From JAGLOK01 sp963676355 (GTDB lineage Bacteria > Bacillota > Clostridia > Christensenellales > UMGS416): a DNA stretch of 64,000 bases. The stretch is from assembly GCA_963676355.1 (NCBI GenBank), contig OY781093.1, positions 434,001 to 498,000 on the forward strand. The letters are read 5' to 3'. Of the stretch, positions 42,573-51,228 are shown piece by piece. The first letter of the stretch is position 1, and each line of letters opens with the position of its first letter. Both the position numbers and the translations under genes were made by a program. The notes below the pieces were generated by a model. That model was not told the origin of the DNA and did no database searches. It worked only from the letters and a program-made list of their open reading frames with translations.

Positions 42573-43052
42573 ATGAATTTATACGATATTAATGTAAAAT
42601 CACAAAATGGAAGTGACGTATCTTTGAGCGATTACAAGGGAAAGGTCTTGCTTGTGGTAAACACAGCAACTCACTGCGGATTTACACCGCAATATGACGG
42701 ACTTCAAGAGCTGTATGAAGAGTACAAGGATAATGGTTTTGAAGTGCTGGACTTCCCATGCAATCAGTTTGCAAACCAGGCACCTGAAGGGGATGAGGAG
42801 ATAAATCAATTTTGCAGTCTTAATTTTAATACCACTTTCCCCAGATTTGCCAAATTAGATGTCAATGGAGAAAATGAAGCCAAGCTTTACACATATCTTA
42901 AATCTCAGAAAAAGAGTTTGCTTGGCAAAGATATCAAGTGGAATTTTACAAAGTTTTTAGTGGACGCAGAGGGCAATGTCGTTTCACGCTTTTCCCCCAA
43001 CACAAAGCCGCAAAAGCTGAAAAAAGATATCGAGAAACTTCTGAAAAACTGA
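42573..43052 (+). CDS. glutathione peroxidase-family (thiol) peroxidase
   Basis: 159 residues. Thioredoxin-fold peroxidase with NTATHCGFTPQYDGL carrying the catalytic Cys near residue 35 (Cys, not selenocysteine, since the codon is TGC), FPCNQFANQ with Gln, and WNFTKFLVD with Trp. Such proteins in Firmicutes usually take electrons from thioredoxin and reduce hydroperoxides. AAAGGAG precedes the ATG at 42573; an earlier ATG at 42534 lies inside the promoter. Divergent from OhrR. Confidence 0.88.
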   Translation: MNLYDINVKSQNGSDVSLSDYKGKVLLVVNTATHCGFTPQYDGLQELYEEYKDNGFEVLDFPCNQFANQAPEGDEEINQFCSLNFNTTFPRFAKLDVNGENEAKLYTYLKSQKKSLLGKDIKWNFTKFLVDAEGNVVSRFSPNTKPQKLKKDIEKLLKN

Positions 43053-43072
43053 TTTTTTCTTCCTATAATAAT

Positions 43073-43112
43073 AAGCGCGCATGCATGATTTAAAAGTGTA
43101 TGTGCGCTTTTT
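43073..43112 (+). terminator. terminator after the peroxidase
   Basis: AAGCGCGCAT / ATGTGCGCTT around an 18-base loop, followed by TTTTT. Confidence 0.7.
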
Positions 43113-43181
43113 TAATATGAAACTCCTTGTCATATTTAAATCGGTATAATAAACTTATATTAATGAAAAGGTGGTTATACT

Positions 43182-43931
43182 ATGCCGATTATAGATGTGA
43201 ACTTAGAGAATTTGGATACTGAGCACATATGCTGTGCGATATCTGACAAAAAGGGAGAAAACTGTGTGGGCAGTAAAAAGGCTTGGCTGAGGGCTCGCAT
43301 GAAAGAAGGGCTTGTTTTTAAAAAGCTGGACGAGCGCGGCAAAGTTTTTATAGAATACATTCCCGCGGAATATGCGTTTGCACCGGTTGAAGCTCCAAAT
43401 TATATGTACATTAATTGCTTTTGGGTGTCCGGCAAATTTAAAGGACAGGGATATGCAAACAAGCTTTTGGAAGAATTAATAGCTGATGCGAAAAGCAAAA
43501 ATAAGGCAGGACTTGTCGTGTTATCATCAAGCAAAAATAAGCCTTTTTTATCCGATCCTAAATATCTTAAATATAAAGGATTTATGGTGTGCGATACAGC
43601 GCAGCCTTTTTTTGAGCTTTTGTATTTGCCTTTTGATGAAAAGGCTGCAAAACCAAAGTTTAAAGAGAACGCAAAAAGTGGAACAATAGATGAAAAAGGA
43701 TTGGTTTTGTATTATACAAATCAATGCCCTCATACGGATAAGTATGTGAAGATAATCGAAAAGGCGGCAGATGAGAGTGGAATACAATTAAAAGTCAACA
43801 AAATAGAAACGACAGCTCAGGCACAAGCGGCGCCGACACCGGCTACAACATATACGCTGTTTAAAGACGGCGAGTTTTTGACAAATGAAATTTTAACCGA
43901 GAAGAAGTTTTTAAAATTTGCAGGAGAATAG
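43182..43931 (+). CDS. YoaP-type GNAT acetyltransferase
   Basis: 249 residues. N-terminal GNAT domain with the acetyl-CoA motif VSGKFKGQGYANKLLEELI (about 86-104). The C-terminal 80 residues are the YoaP domain, with LYYTNQCPHTDKY carrying a Cys near the middle and a thioredoxin-like pattern. The acceptor is unknown. The WYL regulator starts in the base after its stop, so the two are one unit. AAGGTGG lies upstream of the ATG. Confidence 0.8.
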   Translation: MPIIDVNLENLDTEHICCAISDKKGENCVGSKKAWLRARMKEGLVFKKLDERGKVFIEYIPAEYAFAPVEAPNYMYINCFWVSGKFKGQGYANKLLEELIADAKSKNKAGLVVLSSSKNKPFLSDPKYLKYKGFMVCDTAQPFFELLYLPFDEKAAKPKFKENAKSGTIDEKGLVLYYTNQCPHTDKYVKIIEKAADESGIQLKVNKIETTAQAQAAPTPATTYTLFKDGEFLTNEILTEKKFLKFAGE

Positions 43932-44852
43932 ATGAGAACCGAGCGGCTTTTTAATATAGTGGCGATATTGCTTTCAAAAGATACCGTGTCGGCAAGGGAG
44001 CTTGCCCAGCGCTTTGACGTGTCGCAAAGAACGATATATAGAGATATTGATGTGCTTTCAGTTTCGGGTGTTCCAGTCTACATGAAAAAAGGCCGTGGCG
44101 GCGGTATATCACTTATGGAAGGCTACAAGATGGACAAAGCCCTGCTGCGCGACGAGGATGTCGAGAGCATAATGATGTCTGTAGGAGCCATGAGCGCAAC
44201 GGGATACAGGGGTGTTGACGACGTCATAAACAAATTTTCCGCTATATTTAAAAACCACAGCACTGATGATTGGGTGGACATTGATTTTACGGAATGGGAC
44301 ACAACAAAAGACTTAAACCATTCATTTGATAAGCTTAAAGAAGCAATTTTAGAGCGCAGATGGATTAATATTTTATATTACAGCTCCTACGGGCAGAAAA
44401 CAGAGCGTAAGCTTGCGCCGCTTAAACTATTGTTTAAAGCGCGTTCGTGGTATGTGTGGGCTTATTGCGCGGATAAAAAAGATGTTAGGATTTTTAAAGT
44501 GACGCGTATGCAGGAGATATCTCTCACCGATGAGAATTTCGACCGTGACCAATACCTTGGCATTTTACCCGCGCCAAAAGAGGAAAACAGGAACATCCAC
44601 ATTGTAGAGCTGCGGTTAAAGTTTAAACCGCAAGCGGCCTATCTTTTATACGATTGGTACGGACGTGATGATATAAAAAAACAGGAAGATGGAAACTATA
44701 TAGTTACGGCACGTTTCCCAATGGATGAATGGGTGTATTCTCACATATTGTCCTATGGCGATAATGTGGAAGTACTGGAGCCTGAATATATTCGTGAAGA
44801 AATTCAGAAAAGACTTAAAAAAATATTAAATGAATATAAAACTATGACATGA
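43932..44852 (+). CDS. HTH (DeoR-like)-WYL transcriptional regulator
   Basis: 306 residues. N-terminal winged helix (ARELAQRFDVSQRTIYRDID) and a C-terminal WYL domain (RWINILYYSSYGQKTERKLAPLKLLFKARSWYVWAY), then a WCX segment. WYL domains bind nucleic acids or small ligands and mark stress or DNA-damage regulators. It directly follows the GNAT-YoaP gene, its best candidate target or partner. A paralogue lies at 50258. Confidence 0.85.
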   Translation: MRTERLFNIVAILLSKDTVSARELAQRFDVSQRTIYRDIDVLSVSGVPVYMKKGRGGGISLMEGYKMDKALLRDEDVESIMMSVGAMSATGYRGVDDVINKFSAIFKNHSTDDWVDIDFTEWDTTKDLNHSFDKLKEAILERRWINILYYSSYGQKTERKLAPLKLLFKARSWYVWAYCADKKDVRIFKVTRMQEISLTDENFDRDQYLGILPAPKEENRNIHIVELRLKFKPQAAYLLYDWYGRDDIKKQEDGNYIVTARFPMDEWVYSHILSYGDNVEVLEPEYIREEIQKRLKKILNEYKTMT

Positions 44853-44870
44853 TGCTGTCATAGTTTATTT
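44841..44870 (+). terminator. terminator overlapping the end of the WYL gene
   Basis: ACTATGACA TGATGC TGTCATAGT, 9-bp stem spanning the stop codon, followed by TTATTT. T-run is modest. Confidence 0.55.
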
Positions 44871-44907
44871 GCTATCCTTACATTATAAAATAACAGGAGG
44901 CACTATT

Positions 44908-45168
44908 ATGGAAATGAAAATATGTCAGAGCTGCTCTATGCCGATGGCACAAGACGAGATGTTTGGAACAAATGATGACGGATCAAAAAACGAGGACTAT
45001 TGCACATACTGCTACCAAAACGGAAGCTTCACATCGGAGACCACAATGGAGGAAATGGTTGAGTTTTGCATAAAGCCGTGTCTTGATGAAGGAGTTTATC
45101 CTGATGAAGATACAGCAAGAAGCGAAATGATGAAAATGTTTCCAGAGCTTAAAAGGTGGAAGAAGTAA
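44908..45168 (+). CDS. putative zinc-ribbon protein
   Basis: 86 residues from the ATG at 44908 with AGGAGG upstream. CQSCSMPM and YCTYCYQNGSF supply four Cys for a zinc ribbon, as in the small Zn_ribbon_2 group found next to regulators in Firmicutes. The acidic C-terminal half is helical. It may bind a transcription factor or DNA; no evidence here. Confidence 0.7.
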   Translation: MEMKICQSCSMPMAQDEMFGTNDDGSKNEDYCTYCYQNGSFTSETTMEEMVEFCIKPCLDEGVYPDEDTARSEMMKMFPELKRWKK

Positions 45169-45226
45169 GCCTTTGGAGATGAAAGCAAAGATTTATACTA
45201 TAGAATTATTGTAGAAAGGGAAGGAA

Positions 45227-45883
45227 ATGGGCTATTATCTTGACGGCGATAAAATTACTCTGGATGAACTTCAGAAAAAAATTTTGGACACGGACTTGGT
45301 TCCAAGCCGCAGTGTGCTAAAAGAAGATATAGAGGATAAGTTCTTAAAGATCAAAGAGTGTTCAATAGATACGCTTGAAAGCTTGCGGCGTGAGCTTAAA
45401 ACATCAAAAAAGATACCTAAGATGGCTGAAAGAACAGGTGTTGATTCCAAATATCTGACTTTATTGCGTCGAGAAATAGAAAGTTTCTTTCCCAAAACTT
45501 TTCCTATAAATAAGTTTGACTGGTTTCCGGATGATGTTATATCAAAGCTTACGGAGCATGGATACAAAAACTCAGAAAAGTTATATACCGCTTTTTCTGA
45601 AAATGATATCGACAAAATGGCGCAGGAAATGGCGATTGAAAGCGACATCCTATTGGAGATTTGTCAGCTTGTATCTTTGGTTCGAATTCAATGGGTGAGT
45701 CCGCTTGCGGCAAGGATTATGTATCTTGCGGGGTATACAGACATTGAAAAGGTATCACATGCAAATGCACAAACTATGTGTGAAAAGATGGATGAAATCA
45801 ATGTAGAGAATGGATTTTTTAAGGGTAAAATAGGTTTAAGAGATATTAAGCGGCTGATAAAAGCGGCTGGATATCTATTGTAA
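45227..45883 (+). CDS. DUF4332-like helix-hairpin-helix protein
   Basis: 218 residues, mostly helical. Two stretches look like helix-hairpin-helix units: KIPKMAERTGVDSKYLTLL (about 63-81) and VSPLAARIMYLAGYTDIEKV (about 157-176). These fit DUF4332, a family related to DNA-binding HhH domains. GGAAGG precedes the ATG. The SPL-type radical SAM gene starts six bases after the stop; together they may act on DNA, but that is inference. Confidence 0.55.
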   Translation: MGYYLDGDKITLDELQKKILDTDLVPSRSVLKEDIEDKFLKIKECSIDTLESLRRELKTSKKIPKMAERTGVDSKYLTLLRREIESFFPKTFPINKFDWFPDDVISKLTEHGYKNSEKLYTAFSENDIDKMAQEMAIESDILLEICQLVSLVRIQWVSPLAARIMYLAGYTDIEKVSHANAQTMCEKMDEINVENGFFKGKIGLRDIKRLIKAAGYLL

Positions 45884-45889
45884 AATGAT

Positions 45890-46774
45890 ATGGACTATGT
45901 AGAAGCAAAAACAATATTGTCAGCGCGCCAGAAAGATAAAAGCTTTAATGGCGCTGATTTTAATATAAATCTTTACAGAGGATGCAGCCACGGGTGTATT
46001 TATTGTGATTCGCGTTCGGAATGCTATGGCATTGAAGATTTTGACCATGTTCGCGCAAAAAAGAATGCGCTTAAAATTTTGGATGATGAGCTTTCAAGAA
46101 AGCGCGACAAGGGAGTAATCGGTTTTGGCGCCATGAATGATCCGTATAATCCGTTTGAAAAAACAGATAAACTGACGCTCGGTGCACTAAAGCTTGTAAA
46201 AAAGCATTGCTTTGGGATCAGTTTGCTTACAAAGTCTGACCTTGTGGCGCGAGATATCAACATTTTTAAAGAGATAAACAAAAATGCGCCATGTGTCATC
46301 CGCATGACTATAACAACAGCAGATGATGAACTGTGCCGTAAAATTGAGCCGCATGTGGCAGTGACATCTAAGCGGTTTGCGGCACTTAAAAAGATTGCTG
46401 ACGCAGGGATTGCAACTTCTGTTTTTGTCTGCCCGATACTACCATTTTTAACCGATACCAAAGAAAATGTGATAGAAATCGTGAGAAAATCCGCCGAAAT
46501 CGGAGTGCGGCATGTCTATATGGCCTTCGGGGTTACAGCGCGCCAGAACCAACGTGTATATTTTTATAATCAGTTGGATAAAGAATTTCCCGGAATCAAA
46601 GAGAAATACATTGAAGCTTTTGGTTTAAATTATGAATGTCCCGCACCTAACCACAAAGAGTTGCGCAAGGTATTTGAAAGCGAGTGCGAAAAGCTTGGCA
46701 TCGCCTGCAAGTATGGAGACATTGTAGACGTTGTTAATAACTCGGTGTTACAAAGGCAAACTACTTTTCTGTAG
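45890..46774 (+). CDS. SPL-family radical SAM protein
   Basis: 294 residues. Radical SAM cluster in NLYRGCSHGCIYCDSRSECY, CxxxCxxC near residues 32-39. It is of the class named after spore photoproduct lyase but lacks the full-length SplB N-terminus, and is closer to the short Rv2578c-like members. Substrate unknown. No separate ribosome binding site is convincing; it is likely translated by coupling from the preceding gene. Confidence 0.75.
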   Translation: MDYVEAKTILSARQKDKSFNGADFNINLYRGCSHGCIYCDSRSECYGIEDFDHVRAKKNALKILDDELSRKRDKGVIGFGAMNDPYNPFEKTDKLTLGALKLVKKHCFGISLLTKSDLVARDINIFKEINKNAPCVIRMTITTADDELCRKIEPHVAVTSKRFAALKKIADAGIATSVFVCPILPFLTDTKENVIEIVRKSAEIGVRHVYMAFGVTARQNQRVYFYNQLDKEFPGIKEKYIEAFGLNYECPAPNHKELRKVFESECEKLGIACKYGDIVDVVNNSVLQRQTTFL

Positions 46775-46840
46775 CTTGTCAAAAAACGAAATCAAATTAC
46801 GTTCTTTTAATTGGCTAAAAACAAATTTCTTTTTTGTGAT

Positions 46841-46861
46841 TCAACCTCAGGTTGATTTTTT
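46841..46861 (+). terminator. terminator after the SPL-type gene
   Basis: TCAACC TCA GGTTGA followed by six T's. Confidence 0.65.
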
Positions 46862-46942
46862 GCTTTAAAATTTAAATGATGTTGTATGGTGTAGTGGTTT
46901 AGGAAAAATTATAATATAACCATAAAAAAACGGAGGAATAAT

Positions 46943-47653
46943 ATGGACATTATATTGGTTGGGGATAAAATCAGAAATTTGAGAAAGGCTGCTGGGATGA
47001 CTCAGGAAGAACTTGCAGAGCGTATGAATGTAAGTCCGCAGGCGGTCAGTAAGTGGGAAAACGGACATTGCCTTCCCGAAACGGCGGTTTTGCCGCGACT
47101 TGCAAGGATTCTTGGAAGCTCGATAGATGAGATTTTGAATATTGGAAACGGAGAAGACGAAAACGACGCAAGCGGTCAGATGACTGTGATAATCGAGCCA
47201 AAGATAATCAGAAAAGGTGAATTGATAATAGCCGGTGTTTCAGGAGACGGTGCAAACACATCGGAACTTTGGCAGGAATATATGAGGTTGGAAAGTGAGG
47301 CGCCGCTTAAAAACAAGAAAGAAGATAGCGGATATGAGCTCAGGATTTATGACGACAATGATAACTGTGAGTGCTGGATAGGACAAAACGTTAAGGGCGT
47401 AATCAATGACGAAAACTATTCATCCATAAAGCTTGCGGATGTTTTATATGCTGTGTTTGAAATTTACCCAGCTAAAGGATATGACAGTCAAAATAAAGCG
47501 ATAGACAAATGGCTTGTAGACAATAAAAATAGATATGAGCACTTGAAAAAAGACGGCAAGCATTATGTTATTGAATATTACGATGACAGATATAAAGGAG
47601 ACGACAACATTGAGTCAATCGTTGAAATATGGATACCTGTAATTAAAATTTGA
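46943..47653 (+). CDS. XRE-family regulator with GyrI-like effector domain
   Basis: 236 residues. Helix-turn-helix of the XRE type at 7-62 (IRNLRKAAGMTQEELAERMN, QAVSKWENGHCLP). The C-terminal 150 residues resemble the GyrI/Cass2 effector-binding fold, as in the AraC-type protein at 41096. ACGGAGGA precedes the ATG. Single gene between two terminators. The ligand is unknown. Confidence 0.75.
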   Translation: MDIILVGDKIRNLRKAAGMTQEELAERMNVSPQAVSKWENGHCLPETAVLPRLARILGSSIDEILNIGNGEDENDASGQMTVIIEPKIIRKGELIIAGVSGDGANTSELWQEYMRLESEAPLKNKKEDSGYELRIYDDNDNCECWIGQNVKGVINDENYSSIKLADVLYAVFEIYPAKGYDSQNKAIDKWLVDNKNRYEHLKKDGKHYVIEYYDDRYKGDDNIESIVEIWIPVIKI

Positions 47654-47684
47654 GGGTGTGATATTTCAAAGAATATAATATCTT

Positions 47685-47716
47685 TGCGGCATTGAATATC
47701 AGTGCCGCATTTTTTA
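47685..47716 (+). terminator. terminator after the XRE gene
   Basis: TGCGGCA / TGCCGCA around 11 bases, followed by TTTTTT. Confidence 0.75.
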
Positions 47717-47754
47717 TAATGTATATAATGCCCTTATTTTGAAAGGAATAATAT

Positions 47755-48285
47755 ATGGATTTATTTGAAGCAATAAAAAAACGTCACAGCTACAGAAAAG
47801 ATTTTCAAGATGTGAAAATCCCCAAAGAGGATTTAGAAAAGATTGTTCAGACGGGAATAGATGCACCTTCGGGGTGCAATGCACAAACCACATCATTTGT
47901 TATAGTGGATGATGAAGCGATTATTGAAAAAATGCGCGACATAGTAACCAACAATGCGATTAAAACGGCACAGGCTGTAGTTGTTGTAGTATCCAGTAGT
48001 AAGCCTGCATATGCAAAAATGAGCTTTGAAAAAGAGGATTATTCAGCGTCAGTTGAAAACATGCTGCTTGCTATAACGGCGCTAGGCTATGCCACGGTGT
48101 GGATTGACGGAGCTTTGCGCCTCGATCAAAAAGCTGAGCGTATAGCTGCACTTTTGGATGTGCCCGACGATTTGACAGTAAGTGTTGTTTTGCCGCTTGG
48201 CGTGCCAAAGGAAGTGGTTAAGCCCAATGAGAAGCTCTCTTTTTCAGAGCGTGCCTGGTTTAACGGATATAAAAATCTAAACTAA
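47755..48285 (+). CDS. nitroreductase-family flavoprotein
   Basis: 176 residues. FMN-binding N-terminus KKRHSYRKDFQDVKI, then APSGCNAQTTSFVIV, and the C-terminal flavin loop VVLPLGVPKE. The Cys in PSGCN replaces the more usual Trp/Ala. Reduces nitro compounds, quinones or enones with NAD(P)H. GAAAGGA precedes the ATG. Convergent with the permease genes. Confidence 0.85.
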   Translation: MDLFEAIKKRHSYRKDFQDVKIPKEDLEKIVQTGIDAPSGCNAQTTSFVIVDDEAIIEKMRDIVTNNAIKTAQAVVVVVSSSKPAYAKMSFEKEDYSASVENMLLAITALGYATVWIDGALRLDQKAERIAALLDVPDDLTVSVVLPLGVPKEVVKPNEKLSFSERAWFNGYKNLN

Positions 48286-48300
48286 ACAAATAGCAGCTGA

Positions 48301-49017
48301 TTAGACAATCGCGTGGGTTGGACATTTCTCTTTTGCTGACTTTATAATTTCAAAAGATTCGTTGGTTATTTTAGACGGGTCTATTGTTGCTTTACTGTTT
48401 TTTATTATAAAGACCTGTGGAGCTATATTTGCGCACAAACCACACCCTATACAATAATCTTCATTTATTTTAAGAGCGGATGTTGGATTAAGCGGTTTTT
48501 CATCTGAGGGCAAGTCTTTCTTTTTTACTATGATTGAGACCAAGTATCCCATCAAGATGATGGCGATAACGGTAAATACCCATCGTGCGGCCATGAATTT
48601 TATGCCTAAAAACTTTGCTTCATTTAGCAGCATAGGAACTTTAATAACTGCCCATGAGCTTAAAATTATGACAATATTTTTGATGCTTGCGCCTTTTTTT
48701 AGCAGCATTTTGCTAAGTGGAAAAGCAGCGTAAATTGGTCCGGCAGACAGACTCCCAAGCATCAGAGAAAATAGGTTTCCTGAAAAGCCGGAGTTTTGTC
48801 CCAATCTTTGTGTAATGGTTTCTTTAGGGATCCACGCATCAATGAGCACTGTTAAAAGAAATATAACAGGGAGCACTTGAAGCATTTCAAGCAGATAGTA
48901 CACACTGTTGTTAAGAGCTGATTTCGCTTTATTTGGCGCGAATATGAAAAGCCCAATATATATTAAAAATACTAATACCAATAGCTTATTCTTTTTAACT
49001 TTTTCTAATATCTTCAT
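48301..49017 (-). CDS. permease half with C-terminal 4Fe-4S ferredoxin motif
   Basis: 238 residues. Four or five membrane segments carrying the permease signature GSLSAGPIYAAFPLSKMLLKKGAS, then a linker and a single ferredoxin-like cluster: CIGCGLCANIAP with a late CPTHAIV. UPF0718/ArsP-like permeases have two such halves; here each half is a separate gene. The first is the gene at 49014, with which it overlaps by four bases. An iron-sulfur tail on a permease suggests a redox-linked substrate or a redox-gated channel. The substrate is unknown. GGGGGTA precedes the ATG. Confidence 0.7.
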   Translation of the reverse strand: MKILEKVKKNKLLVLVFLIYIGLFIFAPNKAKSALNNSVYYLLEMLQVLPVIFLLTVLIDAWIPKETITQRLGQNSGFSGNLFSLMLGSLSAGPIYAAFPLSKMLLKKGASIKNIVIILSSWAVIKVPMLLNEAKFLGIKFMAARWVFTVIAIILMGYLVSIIVKKKDLPSDEKPLNPTSALKINEDYCIGCGLCANIAPQVFIIKNSKATIDPSKITNESFEIIKSAKEKCPTHAIV

Positions 49018-49496
49018 AGTATTACCCCCATAGCCAGTGCTATTATCAGCGCAAACCCAAAGCTTAATATGTTGCGGGTTAGCGCAAATTTCATGCCAAA
49101 TTCTTTACGTTCAAGCGGAAATGTTACAATACCCACCATCGTAAGTGTCGTTAAAAAAGCGACTGCCGGCACAATGCTTGCGCCCACATCCACCAATGAA
49201 CCAACAAGCGGAAAAGCTACAAACGCGGGAATCAATGTAACGCTTCCTACTAAGGCTGAAAATACAGTCGATATAAATGTACTTGAAGACCCAAGCACAT
49301 TTTTTATAGATTCAGGTGGGATGAGGGTTAAAACCAATCCTATTAGAAATATAATCGCGATAATCTCGCCTATCATATTGCCCATCATTTTTTTTGATTT
49401 CTTCATTGAAGAAAAAGTTTTCTTACGGTCTTTAATCAGCGATGCCAGCGTTAATGCAACGGCGACAGCCCAAAATATAATTGTGAAAATATCCAT
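49014..49496 (-). CDS. permease half (UPF0718/ArsP-like)
   Basis: 160 residues, four membrane segments, with GSVTLIPAFVAFPLVGSLVDVGAS aligning with the signature of the next gene. The two halves are expected to form one transporter. AGAAGGGG precedes the ATG. Divergent from the Crp/Fnr regulator, which probably controls it. Confidence 0.7.
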   Translation of the reverse strand: MDIFTIIFWAVAVALTLASLIKDRKKTFSSMKKSKKMMGNMIGEIIAIIFLIGLVLTLIPPESIKNVLGSSSTFISTVFSALVGSVTLIPAFVAFPLVGSLVDVGASIVPAVAFLTTLTMVGIVTFPLERKEFGMKFALTRNILSFGFALIIALAMGVIL

Positions 49497-49516
49497 AACA
49501 GCCCCTTCTGTTTTTC

Positions 49517-49575
49517 TTGATAGTTTATGATTATAAACATATAATGAAGAAAAAAGTGTTACCTATGTAACACTT
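49517..49575 (+). promoter_or_regulatory. promoter and palindromic operator of the Crp/Fnr gene
   Basis: TTGATA (49517-49522), 17-base spacer, TATAAT (49540-49545). AAGTGTTAC CTAT GTAACACTT (49554-49575) is a perfect 9-bp inverted repeat covering the expected transcript start and reaching just before the AGGAG of the gene. It could be an operator for the Crp/Fnr protein itself, or an mRNA hairpin next to the ribosome binding site. Confidence 0.65.
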
Positions 49576-49585
49576 AGGAGAATAA

Positions 49586-50242
49586 ATGGCTGAAAATAAT
49601 CTTAAAGAATTAAAAAAGTCGGTTTTATTTATCAAAATACCTGATGAATATATTTTGAGTTTGTTTAAAAATGGAGATATAAGCACAGTGGATTATCCTA
49701 AAGGAAGCTTGATTCATATTGAAAATGAACTTTGTGATAAGATTGAAATAATCCTGAGCGGAAATGTTGTGATAGACAGCATAGACGAGGAAGGAAGATA
49801 CATTACCATAACTGACTTTCGACAAGGAGACATATTAGGGGGGAATCTTATTTTCTCCTCAAACCCGTATTATCCAATGACTATAACAGCACTAAAATAC
49901 ACAAGGATATGCCAAATAAGAAAAAAAGAGCTTTTGGATTTGCTGGGCAATCAGCCAGAGTTTCTAAAGGGTTTTCTATGCTTGATTTCGGACAATGTCT
50001 CAATTTTAAGCAGTAAAATAAAAAACAGCATCAATAAAACAATCAGAGAAAAGATTGTGCTATATTTAATGAAGCAGCAAGCAAAGCAAAAGGGTGATTA
50101 CATAAAGCTTCAAATGTCCAAGAAAAAGTTAGCAGAAAACATGGGAGTTCAAAGAACATCTCTTTCACGAGAGCTTAAAAAGATGAAGGATGAAGGCTTG
50201 ATTGACTATGATAGAGACTATATTCATATTTTAAAACTATAA
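49586..50242 (+). CDS. Crp/Fnr-family transcriptional regulator
   Basis: 218 residues. N-terminal cyclic-nucleotide-binding-like beta-barrel (GNVVIDSIDEEGRYITITDFRQGDIL) and C-terminal winged helix (SKKKLAENMGVQRTSLSRELKKMKDEGLI). It lacks the N-terminal Cys cluster of Fnr, so it is not a classic oxygen sensor. AGGAG precedes the ATG. It is divergent from the ferredoxin-permease genes and shares their control region. The WYL gene follows after 15 bases. Confidence 0.85.
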   Translation: MAENNLKELKKSVLFIKIPDEYILSLFKNGDISTVDYPKGSLIHIENELCDKIEIILSGNVVIDSIDEEGRYITITDFRQGDILGGNLIFSSNPYYPMTITALKYTRICQIRKKELLDLLGNQPEFLKGFLCLISDNVSILSSKIKNSINKTIREKIVLYLMKQQAKQKGDYIKLQMSKKKLAENMGVQRTSLSRELKKMKDEGLIDYDRDYIHILKL

Positions 50243-50257
50243 TTAGGTGGGAATGTA

Positions 50258-51151
50258 ATGAAAATCGATAGACTTCTGGGAATACTAAACATCTTGTCGC
50301 AGGCAGAAAAAGTCACAGCTCCCGAGCTTGCCCAGCGCTTTGAAGTGTCGCGACGCACTATAAATCGCGATATTGAAGATTTGTGTAAGGCGGGAATCCC
50401 AGTTGTTACAACACAGGGAGCAGGCGGCGGTATATCGATTGAAGAAGGATATAAGATAGACAAAAGGCTGCTTAAAAGAAACGAACTTTCGGATATAGTG
50501 GCAGCCCTTAGGGGATTGGGAAGCGTCAGCCAAAACGGAGATATTGAGAACCTGCTGAATAAAATTGTAAGCTCTGAAAGCTCCGCTGATGATGTGATAG
50601 CAATTGACTTGTCCTCTTTTTACAAAGGGAGTTTGTCGAACAAAATAGAGATTTTGAAAAATGCTGTTTTATCAGGAAAAATTGTGGAGTTTACATACTA
50701 TAACAAGTCAGGAGAATATAAACGGCGAATTGAGCCTTATCAGATTATCTATAAGTGGGCGGACTGGTATGTTCACGGATATTGTTTATATAAAAATGAC
50801 TATAGAATGTTTAAGCTTAACAGGCTGTGGGATTTAACCATTACACAAGAAGATTTTAAAAGAAGGCATGTTCCGCAAGAAGTACAGGATTTTGGCTCAC
50901 ATATTACTGATGAAAATGAATATGAGGCTTATTTTGATGGCAGCGTAAAATATCTTCTGGTTGAAGCATATGGACCGGATTGTTTTACTGAAGCTAAAGA
51001 CGGTTATCTGCACTTTAAAAGCAGCTATACGAATAAAGATTTTATCATTTCATGGCTTTTGAGCTTTGGCGACAAGGTGCGTGTGGTGCATCCCAACGAA
51101 TTGGCACAGGAGATAAAAACCATAGCAGAATCAATGGCTGAAAAATATTAA
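50258..51151 (+). CDS. HTH (DeoR-like)-WYL transcriptional regulator
   Basis: 297 residues. Winged helix APELAQRFEVSRRTINRDIEDL followed by WYL (IVEFTYYNKSGEYKRRIEPYQIIYKWADWYVHGY). Paralogue of the gene at 43932, with the same N-terminal pattern ELAQRF. TTAGGTGG precedes the ATG. The VOC, PNPOx and AlkZ-like genes lie downstream on the same strand and may be targets. Confidence 0.85.
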   Translation: MKIDRLLGILNILSQAEKVTAPELAQRFEVSRRTINRDIEDLCKAGIPVVTTQGAGGGISIEEGYKIDKRLLKRNELSDIVAALRGLGSVSQNGDIENLLNKIVSSESSADDVIAIDLSSFYKGSLSNKIEILKNAVLSGKIVEFTYYNKSGEYKRRIEPYQIIYKWADWYVHGYCLYKNDYRMFKLNRLWDLTITQEDFKRRHVPQEVQDFGSHITDENEYEAYFDGSVKYLLVEAYGPDCFTEAKDGYLHFKSSYTNKDFIISWLLSFGDKVRVVHPNELAQEIKTIAESMAEKY

Positions 51152-51154
51152 TCC

Positions 51155-51180
51155 GAACATGACATATAGATGTCGTGTTC
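51155..51180 (+). terminator. hairpin after the WYL gene
   Basis: GAACATGACAT ATAG ATGTCGTGTTC. Stem is good but the following T content is low, so termination is uncertain. Confidence 0.4.
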
Positions 51181-51228
51181 CTTGCTATATTATATTATTA
51201 GGCTATATTAAAGAAGGAGGAAGAAAAT

